Part shown: positions 1 to 5,203 of the stretch, piece after piece
Numbering within the stretch: position 1 is the stretch's first letter
Layout of the letters: each line of letters starts with the position of its first letter
Position numbers and translations under genes: made by a program
DNA from: Candidatus Thorarchaeota archaeon
Lineage (GTDB): Archaea > Asgardarchaeota > Thorarchaeia > Thorarchaeales > Thorarchaeaceae
Direction: 5' to 3'
Assembly: GCA_016840245.1 (NCBI GenBank)
Contig: JAEOST010000275.1
Span: forward strand, 1 to 5,547
Length of the DNA stretch: 5,547 bases
Notes under the pieces: generated by a model
Told to the model about the DNA's origin: nothing
Seen by the model: only the letters and a program-made list of their open reading frames with translations
Database searches by the model: none

Positions 1-606
1 CTAGGGCTCCTCGAGGTCGAAGGAATTCAACCTAGTCTCAGGGAACAAGTTGTCAAAGATGCTCAGTCGGAGCTTCGACGGGCAGATGAGCTCATCAAGA
101 ATGTACGGCAAATTGGAATGTCAGAAGAGATAGACTATCAGAGTCTTGACTGTCTCGATCTAGTTCAATGTATTAGGAACTCATTTGATAACGTCATTCC
201 ATCCTTGCATCGTCATAGTGTTGAGCTAGCAATTAATCGAAACATTGGGGAATGCTATGTCCAAGCACATCCATTGATTGAAGGTATTTTTACCAATCTC
301 CTTCGGAATGCGGTCCAATACTCTCCTGATAGGAAGAGAGTGGAAGTCGAGTTGGAACTTGGGGAGAATCAGGATGGTGTTATATGGATCACTAAAGTCA
401 TAGACTATGGACAAGGAATTGAACCAGAAAAGAAAGCGGAACTTTTCAACCGATTCATGGCTGGCGCGGGAGGGACAGGTCTAGGTCTTTCTGTTGCAAA
501 AACACTTACAGAAGTTTTTGGTGGAACAATCACTGTGGAAGATAGAGTGAAAGGAGACTACTCAAAGGGTTCGGTCTTCATTGTCAAACTTCCTGTAGCT
601 CCATAA
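1..606 (+). CDS. Sensor histidine kinase, C-terminal part (5' end outside window)
   Basis: The frame is open from base 1 to the TAA at 604-606, giving 201 visible residues; the ATG at 118 is internal and is not the start. Visible residues 1-45 look like the end of a dimerisation helical hairpin, but the phosphoacceptor histidine is not in view. Residues from about 80 form a HATPase_c ATP-binding domain with all the usual boxes: N box NLLRNA (99-104), G1 box DYGQG (135-139), F box FNRF (149-152), G2 box GTGLGL (158-163) and a final glycine-rich strand around 190. In this family the domain binds ATP and phosphorylates a histidine, which then passes the phosphate to a receiver aspartate. The protein ends straight after the ATPase domain, so there is no C-terminal receiver fusion. 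Sensor domains would lie upstream and cannot be judged. The receiver protein at 1310-2641 is a possible partner, but the two genes point toward each other and are separated by another gene, so pairing is only a guess. Confidence 0.93.
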   Translation, partial: LGLLEVEGIQPSLREQVVKDAQSELRRADELIKNVRQIGMSEEIDYQSLDCLDLVQCIRNSFDNVIPSLHRHSVELAINRNIGECYVQAHPLIEGIFTNLLRNAVQYSPDRKRVEVELELGENQDGVIWITKVIDYGQGIEPEKKAELFNRFMAGAGGTGLGLSVAKTLTEVFGGTITVEDRVKGDYSKGSVFIVKLPVAP

Positions 607-636
607 TCCTGGCGAAGCCTAAAATTGGTTAGTCCA

Positions 637-645
637 CTCTTTTTA
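637..645 (+). terminator. Possible T-tract terminator after the histidine kinase gene
   Basis: A short pyrimidine run, CTCTTTTT, lies about 35 bases after the kinase stop codon. Archaeal RNA polymerase often stops at such T-runs without needing a hairpin. Only five consecutive T are present and no stem is seen, so support is weak. The rest of the 95-bp convergent spacer (607-701) shows nothing clear, including no good T-tract for the winged-helix gene that ends at 702. Confidence 0.3.
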
Positions 646-701
646 GGGGACACTTAATCAAACTGATGAGGGTTACTTGAGAAGTATGATGTACTATGTA
701 A

Positions 702-1196
702 CTAGCGAGATATTTCTACAGATGAAACCTCTTCAAGAGAATCTATTCGTCCTTTTACAACCTTCTTGATCTCGCTGAGCATTGGGGCCAAACTATCTTC
801 TCGGCCGCTTCTCAAATCTTCGATTGAGTGAATGTCCTTCATCATTGCCCCAAGTCTGTCCAAGAGACTCATGACTCCAAGATTGAAGATATCCCCAAAA
901 CTACCATCAATCGCATATAGGACTCGTTTCCTGCCTCGACCGGTCTGATCGTAATCTCTACGTCCTTCGATTACCCCTAGAGCTTCGAGTTGTGAGATTA
1001 TCAATCCTGCATTTGCGCGTGAATATCCTGTGGCTTTGCAGATATCATCAGAACTCATACGATTACCAGTATCATAACTTTCCATGAACAGTGCTGCTAG
1101 AACTGGTCCTGCATTTGTGGATAGACCTATCCATTTTGCCACTTTCTCAAACAGCCTTGTTATAGGACCTTTGAGAAATCCGTTGTCGTCTCCCAT
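702..1196 (-). CDS. Winged-helix transcriptional regulator, GbsR/MarR type
   Basis: The protein is 164 residues from the ATG at 1196. It has a winged helix-turn-helix in the first hundred residues: helix SSDDICKATGYS (48-59), recognition helix starting SRANAGLIISQLEALG (59-74), then a basic wing with GRR and TGRGRKR (78-91) leading to the strand VLYAID. Residues 100-158 are helical and probably form the dimerisation part. Order and length fit the GbsR branch of MarR-like regulators (COG1510 type), which bind DNA as dimers; the bacterial founder responds to choline in glycine-betaine synthesis. No ligand can be predicted here. An in-frame GTG three codons upstream (1203-1205) is less likely as the start, because it forms the end of a Shine-Dalgarno sequence placed six bases before the ATG. 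The gene follows the receiver-GAF-PAS gene on the same strand after 113 bp. It may have its own promoter, and a nearby palindrome could allow autoregulation. Confidence 0.85.
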   Translation of the reverse strand: MGDDNGFLKGPITRLFEKVAKWIGLSTNAGPVLAALFMESYDTGNRMSSDDICKATGYSRANAGLIISQLEALGVIEGRRDYDQTGRGRKRVLYAIDGSFGDIFNLGVMSLLDRLGAMMKDIHSIEDLRSGREDSLAPMLSEIKKVVKGRIDSLEEVSSVEISR

Positions 1197-1202
1197 GTCT
1201 TG

Positions 1203-1208
1203 CACCTT
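1203..1208 (-). promoter_or_regulatory. Ribosome binding site deciding the start of the winged-helix gene
   Basis: On the minus strand AAGGTG ends six bases before the ATG at 1196 and matches the archaeal anti-Shine-Dalgarno sequence. Its last three bases are the GTG that a longest-frame start call would use. Upstream of that GTG there is only an A/G-rich stretch (GGAAAAAGAAA). Spacing therefore favours the ATG start and a protein three residues shorter. Confidence 0.7.
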
Positions 1209-1252
1209 TCTTTTTCCTTAGCTATGTAGCGAACCTAAGCCTTGCTCCCATT

Positions 1253-1268
1253 TTGATAATTTCATCAA
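1253..1268. promoter_or_regulatory. Interrupted palindrome, candidate operator upstream of the winged-helix gene
   Basis: TTGAT and ATCAA are perfect 5-bp arms separated by six bases (TTGATAATTTCATCAA). The site lies 57 bp upstream of the ATG. It sits just downstream of an A/T-rich stretch (minus-strand AATAAACATAATAG, 1271-1284) that could serve as a weak TATA element. A site of this size between TATA box and start of transcription would suit a dimeric winged-helix repressor acting on its own gene. Five-base arms can arise by chance in A/T-rich DNA, so this is tentative. Confidence 0.3.
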
Positions 1269-1289
1269 TCCTATTATGTTTATTGGATT

Positions 1290-1300
1290 AAAAATCAAAA
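1290..1300 (-). terminator. Possible T-rich terminator after the receiver-GAF-PAS gene
   Basis: Reading the minus strand, TTTTGATTTTT begins about ten bases after the TGA stop at 1310-1312. Two T-runs of four and five bases fit a hairpin-independent archaeal terminator. If it works, the downstream winged-helix gene needs its own promoter; if it is leaky, the two genes form an operon. Confidence 0.35.
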
Positions 1301-1309
1301 TGCGCAAAA

Positions 1310-2641
1310 TCAAGATTCTAGCTCTCGACTGACTACAAATAGTACCTCTTCTCCAGAGAACTTGCCTTTCACGACCCTTGTGCTTGTCTTTGTCTTGCTA
1401 CCGTCTACTTGTACAAGGGGATATTCAAGCTTGATGACCTGTCCTTGCTTAGCACTTTGCAATGCTTCTGCAACCTTGGTCTGATTCTCCTTGTCGTAGA
1501 AATCTAAGATGCTCTTTCCATCCATTTTGGTATCATCAGTTCCTAATTTAGAAGTCGCTATATCGTTTGCATGGAGGACAAGTCCAGCCTCATCAGTGAC
1601 GAAGAATAGATCCTGAAATGAATCGAACATGCTCATCATTTCTGATTGAGACTCGATGATTGATTGTTGTGCTTTCACCCTCGCCATGTATGCACCAATC
1701 TGTATTGCTATTGCTTCCAGAGTGTATCTATCGGTTGTAGGTATTTCGTCATGAGAGTGAGATCCAAGACTCAGGATCGCTACAGTTTTTCCTTCAAAGA
1801 GGACTGGAACAATCGCTACCGCAGTCACGTCTTCGTAATCGCTGAGCTTCTTCAAAGAGTCATCAATATCCGTTCTCGAAACATAGAGTGGCTCAACAAC
1901 TTCAAAGCTCTTCTCTTGACCTAGAATGCTCATAAGAAACTGAGAAGATATTCCTTGGCTTGTTGAAAGATCGAGCTGACCGGTCCTATCATCCACGAGG
2001 AATATTCCTCCGGTATCCACTCCTTCGAGATGCACTGCAGCTTTCAGAATCCGATCCAATGCGTCAATCAAATTTTCTGTCTTACAAAGTGTATTTCCTA
2101 ACTCTCGTTGAAGAAGTAATGAATCTTCGACCCTCTTCCTCTCTGCGATTTCTTGAGCAAGGTGCTCGTTGGTTTCTGTCAATTCTGCAGTTCTCTCTTC
2201 AACACGTTTCTCAAGATCACTGAGAGCTGTTTCAAGAGCCTCCTCTTGCCTTCTTGATTCTACCTCTGTAGTTATCCGATTCGCAAGCTGAGAAAACAAT
2301 TCTCTGAATTCCTCAGTTCCTTTCTTGAGATAGTAGTCTGCTCCCAGATTCAACGCTCTGATGGCAACTGCTTCTTGACTTCGACCGGTGAATATGATGA
2401 ATGGGATATGTGGGTTGAACTCTCTGGTCCATTCTAACAACTCTAGCCCTGTCATGCTATCGTGACCTAGAAAGTGGTCGCAGACAATTGCATCGAACTC
2501 CTCCTCTTCGATTAACCGGAGTGCTTCCTGATCAGTGGTTGCTGAAACGAGTTGGATTCTTTCATCCTCTCTCGTCAAGAATTTGCCAGCTAGAAATAGT
2601 AGGTCCTCGTCATCATCTATTACTAGGACCCGAATCTTCAT
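1310..2641 (-). CDS. Receiver-GAF-PAS protein (response regulator without a recognisable output domain)
   Basis: The protein has 443 residues and is probably cytoplasmic, with no signal peptide or membrane helix. Residues 1-120 are a receiver domain: acidic pocket D9-D11, phosphoacceptor D55 in the sequence VCDHFLG, switch threonine T85 (FTGRS) and conserved K106 (YYLKKG). Residues 126-178 are a charged coiled coil with the phrases EKRVEERTAEL and AERKRVEDSL, often seen before sensor modules in histidine kinases. Residues 185-322 look like a GAF domain (GIFLVDD, then VAIVPVLFEGKTVAILSLGS). Residues 333-440 look like a PAS domain (FFVTDEAGLVLHAND, then VDGSKTKTSTRVV). The chain then stops: there is no histidine kinase, GGDEF, HTH or other output part. 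The start at 2641 is supported by a strong Shine-Dalgarno region (GGTGGAGAGG) three bases upstream. In known families the receiver accepts phosphate from a kinase, while GAF and PAS domains bind small ligands or other proteins; the ligands here are unknown. The gene stands 167 bp after the surface-protein gene with its own TATA box. Confidence 0.92.
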   Translation of the reverse strand: MKIRVLVIDDDEDLLFLAGKFLTREDERIQLVSATTDQEALRLIEEEEFDAIVCDHFLGHDSMTGLELLEWTREFNPHIPFIIFTGRSQEAVAIRALNLGADYYLKKGTEEFRELFSQLANRITTEVESRRQEEALETALSDLEKRVEERTAELTETNEHLAQEIAERKRVEDSLLLQRELGNTLCKTENLIDALDRILKAAVHLEGVDTGGIFLVDDRTGQLDLSTSQGISSQFLMSILGQEKSFEVVEPLYVSRTDIDDSLKKLSDYEDVTAVAIVPVLFEGKTVAILSLGSHSHDEIPTTDRYTLEAIAIQIGAYMARVKAQQSIIESQSEMMSMFDSFQDLFFVTDEAGLVLHANDIATSKLGTDDTKMDGKSILDFYDKENQTKVAEALQSAKQGQVIKLEYPLVQVDGSKTKTSTRVVKGKFSGEEVLFVVSRELES

Positions 2642-2660
2642 TTCCTCTCCACCTTCTATA

Positions 2661-2678
2661 GCAGAGCTCCCACTCTGC
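2661..2678. other. Small hairpin in the leader of the receiver-GAF-PAS gene
   Basis: GCAGAG and CTCTGC form a perfect 6-bp stem around a 6-base loop. It lies between the predicted transcription start (about 2700) and the Shine-Dalgarno site (2644-2653). It could affect translation initiation or be a binding site. It is short and does not resemble any riboswitch I know. Confidence 0.3.
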
Positions 2679-2724
2679 CCTACGAACGATTTCTATCTTG
2701 ATTGTAGTATTGTAAAATTGGTAG

Positions 2725-2732
2725 ATATTATA
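2725..2732 (-). promoter_or_regulatory. TATA box of the receiver-GAF-PAS gene
   Basis: On the minus strand, AAGTATAATATC contains an eight-base TATAATAT element. It sits 84 bases upstream of the ATG at 2641, predicting a transcription start near 2700 and a leader of roughly 60 bases. It is downstream of the hairpin terminator of the preceding gene. The receiver-GAF-PAS gene is therefore probably an independent transcription unit. Confidence 0.55.
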
Positions 2733-2766
2733 CTTGTCATCAAGTCGTTCTCTTGATTTAGGTTTG

Positions 2767-2802
2767 AAAAAGAAGTGCATGCCCAGTTTCAAGAACTGGG
2801 CA
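2767..2802 (-). terminator. Hairpin plus T-tract terminator of the surface-protein gene
   Basis: A perfect 9-bp stem, TGCCCAGTT with AACTGGGCA (2780-2788 and 2794-2802), encloses a 5-base loop. It starts only six bases after the surface-protein stop codon. On the minus strand it is followed after a few bases by TTCTTTTT (2767-2774). The structure resembles a bacterial intrinsic terminator, although the T-run is about five bases away from the stem. In archaea the T-run itself may be the main stop signal and the hairpin may protect the mRNA 3' end. Confidence 0.65.
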
Positions 2803-2808
2803 CTAATT

Positions 2809-5046
2809 CTAATCTGCAGATTGTTTGGGTTTGATGACATACATGTACACAAGTATCACTATAACAACGGCAATAACTGCACCAACACCAGCAATCAAGG
2901 GAAGCATATTTGGTGGTGGTAAATGGTCTTCAGGTATTGTATATCCAATCTGAACACTTTGTGATGTCTGCTCAAAGTCATCGACAGCCTGGATGAAGTA
3001 ATCCACCTCTGTCCCTTCGACTTGACCTGGGATTGTTGCATTAAACATTCCATTGGTTTCTATCATATCTGTTATGATCCATGTTCCATTATCAATCCGA
3101 TAGTGCAACGATACCGTGAAAGAACTAAGGTCAAAGACTTGCAGTGATACATTCACATCGGTGTTGGCGATATGGGGTGTAGTATAGATATCTCCCAAAC
3201 CTGGAGCTGGATCATTGTAGAGATAGACATCATCAAAGAGAACCGAGAGTCTCCCTCCAGTATCAGCTTCTGTATAGAGATAGATTTCTTCCAACTCAGT
3301 ATCGGGTATCAAACCAAAGACTGTCACATAGTCATCATAGAGATTCCTCTGGAAATTATGCCATGTGCCTTCACTGTTTGCTTCTGATAGGATGATGAAC
3401 TCGTCAAATCCATTCCCAGTCGGTACATCACTGTAGTTAGCAAAAATGTATGCCAAGCCATGACCCGAACCAAAATAGAGTTCAAGATATATGAGATCAC
3501 TAGCAAGCTCACTTGAGTCTTCGATCATCCAATAGAAATCTAGCCATGTGTCATTAAACTGGTTGATTGGTCTGTTAGAGAATTCACTGCCTCCACTCCA
3601 CGAGTTGCCATCGACTACAGTTAGATTCGCAGCTTTGGAACCTGTGTAGGCAGTATCGGTGACTGTGAACTCTGGTTGGGGTCCATCTCTAGGACTCCAT
3701 GACAAGGCCATCTCACCAACTCCAGGCTGGTCCTCATAACCCATATCATCCATAGCAGCTGATTCGAACTTCATATCATCAAAGAGAATATTGATGCTTG
3801 AACTTGGTCCTCTTGCTTCGATTTCAATTTCAATTTGCTCGATGACAAAATAATCAGTCTGATTGACCGAACTCACATCGTCCCAAATACTTCGGCTGAA
3901 TGAATTCCATTGACCCGTTGTGTTGAACCCTGGTACGTTGATCACCTGTGATCCCGACCAAGTAAAGGAATTTGTATTGTCACCATAAGCTAGAACATAG
4001 AAAACATAGAATGATTCAGATCCATTTGAACAGGAGACCCCAACATATGCAAAAGTATCCTCATTTGCTCCTTGGAAGTCCTCCATCCTCCATTGGAAAC
4101 TGAATATATCCGTATTTAGCGGTGAAAGACGTCTATCGGGATCGTATGATATGCTGAGTCTGCTCTGGTTCCCGGTTGACTCTGCAATAGCATCAAGGCT
4201 CCAATCACCCTGTTGTTTAACTGAACTGTGTGAGATATCGGCTGCCTCTTGATTCGTTCCACTATACCAGCCAGAGTTTGATTCGAAGTTCCCGTTGCCG
4301 GTGCTCCCTCCATAAACAGTGGTTCCATTAACCATCCACAGGTCATCAAGACACGCCCGGGAATATGAAGAAGATCTAGTAAGCATCTCGAACCTAAACT
4401 GCTGAAACTGTGTAGGATAGGAGCCCGCAATTTCAAAGAAATCCTCCGTGATATTTCTGTCAAATGTGTTCCAAGTTTGAGCTGGGCCATCGATGAAGAA
4501 CCACATGTAATTTGACGTATTGGTATGACCCGTTTCATCGCAGTTGAAGTAGTAGTACATGTGCGCATTGCCTGGTGTTCCAAGGTAGATATTCAACCTG
4601 AAGTAATCGTAATCCATGGGTTGTGGTAGACTATCAATGTACCAGTCAAACTTCATAGTGAGATTAGTTGGATTGTTCCAATAACTCCAACTTTGTCGAG
4701 ACATGTAGGCTTCTCCGGGATGATTTGGATCAACCGCCTGTGACTGGAGTCCTCGTGAACGGGATCCCTCATTGACAGGCCAAGGTGTTGAAGCATACCA
4801 AGAGTAATGGTCTGTTGTCCTGTATACATTAAGGTCATCAGGTGTATGGTCATCCTGCCAGTCTTCAAAGCCTGGATTTGAGAAGTGATCCATCCTCCAT
4901 TCAGCACGACTTAGGTCTGTTTCAGACACTGTGAAGGTCGATGGTGTTTCATTGTTGAAAGCTTCGTGAGTTCCTACAACCAAAAATGAAGAGGTCAACC
5001 AAAGAAGCATTCCTAGAAGTAAGATGTGTTTTAGGCGGCGATTCAT
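2809..5046 (-). CDS. Secreted, membrane-anchored surface protein with three repeated beta-rich modules
   Basis: The protein has 745 residues. An N-terminal signal peptide (residues 1 to about 29) has a basic start, RRLK, and a hydrophobic core at 8-24. No cysteine lipobox is seen, so it is not a lipoprotein. Three divergent modules follow at about 57-240, 241-429 and 430-611. Each shows the same landmarks: an N-x-G-F-E-like start, an aromatic F-x-W strand followed by acidic residues, then W-[NH]-x-F-x-R, and a closing [LF]DD motif (CLDD 232, LFDD 421, LFDD 603). The pattern resembles carbohydrate-binding or concanavalin-like beta-sandwich domains, but no family is assigned. Residues 615-705 look like an Ig/FN3-type domain (HYRIDNGTW to DYFIQAVDD). 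A proline-rich hinge precedes one membrane helix (about 714-738) and a short basic cytoplasmic tail. Fifteen N-x-S/T sequons suggest heavy N-glycosylation. The start at 5046 has Shine-Dalgarno GAGGAG seven bases upstream. The likely place is outside the cell membrane, in adhesion, envelope structure or sugar binding; the exact role is unknown. Confidence 0.9.
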   Translation of the reverse strand: MNRRLKHILLLGMLLWLTSSFLVVGTHEAFNNETPSTFTVSETDLSRAEWRMDHFSNPGFEDWQDDHTPDDLNVYRTTDHYSWYASTPWPVNEGSRSRGLQSQAVDPNHPGEAYMSRQSWSYWNNPTNLTMKFDWYIDSLPQPMDYDYFRLNIYLGTPGNAHMYYYFNCDETGHTNTSNYMWFFIDGPAQTWNTFDRNITEDFFEIAGSYPTQFQQFRFEMLTRSSSYSRACLDDLWMVNGTTVYGGSTGNGNFESNSGWYSGTNQEAADISHSSVKQQGDWSLDAIAESTGNQSRLSISYDPDRRLSPLNTDIFSFQWRMEDFQGANEDTFAYVGVSCSNGSESFYVFYVLAYGDNTNSFTWSGSQVINVPGFNTTGQWNSFSRSIWDDVSSVNQTDYFVIEQIEIEIEARGPSSSINILFDDMKFESAAMDDMGYEDQPGVGEMALSWSPRDGPQPEFTVTDTAYTGSKAANLTVVDGNSWSGGSEFSNRPINQFNDTWLDFYWMIEDSSELASDLIYLELYFGSGHGLAYIFANYSDVPTGNGFDEFIILSEANSEGTWHNFQRNLYDDYVTVFGLIPDTELEEIYLYTEADTGGRLSVLFDDVYLYNDPAPGLGDIYTTPHIANTDVNVSLQVFDLSSFTVSLHYRIDNGTWIITDMIETNGMFNATIPGQVEGTEVDYFIQAVDDFEQTSQSVQIGYTIPEDHLPPPNMLPLIAGVGAVIAVVIVILVYMYVIKPKQSAD
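2833..2907 (-). other. C-terminal transmembrane anchor of the surface protein
   Basis: Residues about 714-738 are an unbroken hydrophobic stretch rich in Ile, Val, Ala and Gly, followed by a KPK tail. The segment follows a Pro-rich hinge (HLPPPN). With the N-terminal signal peptide this predicts a type I topology: bulk outside, about seven residues inside. Confidence 0.85.
3214..3759 (-). repeat. Surface-protein module 3 (residues about 430-611)
   Basis: This is the third copy of the beta-rich module. It contains FYWMIED (504-510), TWHNFQR (561-567) and VLFDD (602-606). It aligns best with module 2: the LFDD motifs are exactly 182 codons apart. At that motif 14 bases are identical between copies (3229-3242 and 3775-3788), although the rest has diverged. 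Confidence 0.7.
3760..4326 (-). repeat. Surface-protein module 2 (residues about 241-429)
   Basis: This is the second copy. It contains GNGNFES (250-256) at the start, FQWRMED (317-323), QWNSFSR (379-385) followed by an acidic pair, and ILFDD (420-424) at the end. It includes a run of alternating Ile and Glu (IEQIEIEIE, 402-410), typical of an amphipathic beta strand. Confidence 0.7.
4327..4878 (-). repeat. Surface-protein module 1 (residues about 57-240)
   Basis: This is the first copy and the most divergent. It begins NPGFEDW (57-63), contains FDWYIDS (133-139), TWNTFDR (191-197) and CLDD (232-235). It is rich in Tyr, Trp and Asn (for example a HMYYYF strand at 162-167). It holds two of the three cysteines (169 and 232), which could form a disulphide outside the cell. 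Confidence 0.65.
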
Positions 5047-5079
5047 TTGAATTCTCCTCAGTGAGTATTCACACTGGTG

Positions 5080-5091
5080 CTCAAATTTGAG
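5080..5091. promoter_or_regulatory. Perfect 12-bp palindrome CTCAAATTTGAG
   Basis: The palindrome has no spacer, so it is more likely a protein binding site in DNA than an RNA hairpin. It lies in the predicted leader of the surface-protein gene, a few bases downstream of the predicted start of transcription, and overlaps the left arm of the 9-bp inverted repeat. A repressor bound here could block initiation. Which protein would bind is unknown. Confidence 0.4.
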
Positions 5092-5117
5092 TGCTTATTA
5101 CTTCTCTTAAACAGATT

Positions 5118-5125
5118 CCATATAG
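5118..5125 (-). promoter_or_regulatory. Possible TATA box of the surface-protein gene
   Basis: On the minus strand, CTATATGG lies about 72 bases upstream of the ATG at 5046. This predicts a leader of about 48 bases, similar to that of the receiver-GAF-PAS gene. The core is short and nearly symmetric, so it might also be read toward the SRPBCC gene. Confidence 0.4.
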
Positions 5126-5203
5126 CTTCTGATAATAATAGTGAGCACCATCAGAAACATAAGGCTTGATGTATACAAGAAAAAAGTACGAGGTAGTGGA
5201 ATT

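Larger units (their letters stand above)
5075..5150. promoter_or_regulatory. Divergent control region: 9-bp inverted repeat spanning the promoter
   Basis: TGGTGCTCA (5075-5083) and TGAGCACCA (5142-5150) are exact reverse complements 58 bp apart. They lie within the 157-bp spacer between the surface-protein gene and the SRPBCC gene. A TATA-like CATATAG (about 5119-5125) sits between the arms. Counting about 25 bases from it in each direction puts starts of transcription near 5095 and 5147, close to the two arms. The arrangement could be a shared operator for both genes. Other A/T-rich stretches (ATAATAATA at 5132-5140, TGTATACA at 5170-5177) could be the plus-strand TATA box instead. Confidence 0.4.

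Noticed and set aside
118..606. ATG at 118 as the true start of a short ATPase-domain protein
   Set aside because: The same frame is open back to base 1 and encodes a helical segment typical of the kinase dimerisation region, so the gene is cut by the window edge.
607..701. Possible small gene or RNA in the convergent spacer
   Set aside because: No open frame with a ribosome binding site and no stable fold were seen; only a short T-run is noted.
1664..2223. Two plus-strand frames opposite the receiver-GAF-PAS gene (1664-1924 and 1960-2223)
   Set aside because: They are antisense to conserved GAF and coiled-coil coding sequence and show no domain of their own.
2613..2852. Minus-strand frame of 79 residues crossing the spacer between the surface-protein and receiver genes
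   Set aside because: It overlaps both neighbouring genes, runs through the terminator hairpin and TATA box, and has no recognisable features.
4116..4583. Minus-strand frame of 155 residues inside the surface-protein gene
   Set aside because: It lies in another frame of the same strand within a well-supported gene, and its composition (rich in Arg, Thr, Met, Ser) is that of a shadow translation.
5061..5072. Short inverted repeat GTGA-gtat-TCAC in the surface-protein leader
   Set aside because: Four-base arms are too short to distinguish from chance; the nearby 12-bp palindrome is the stronger signal.
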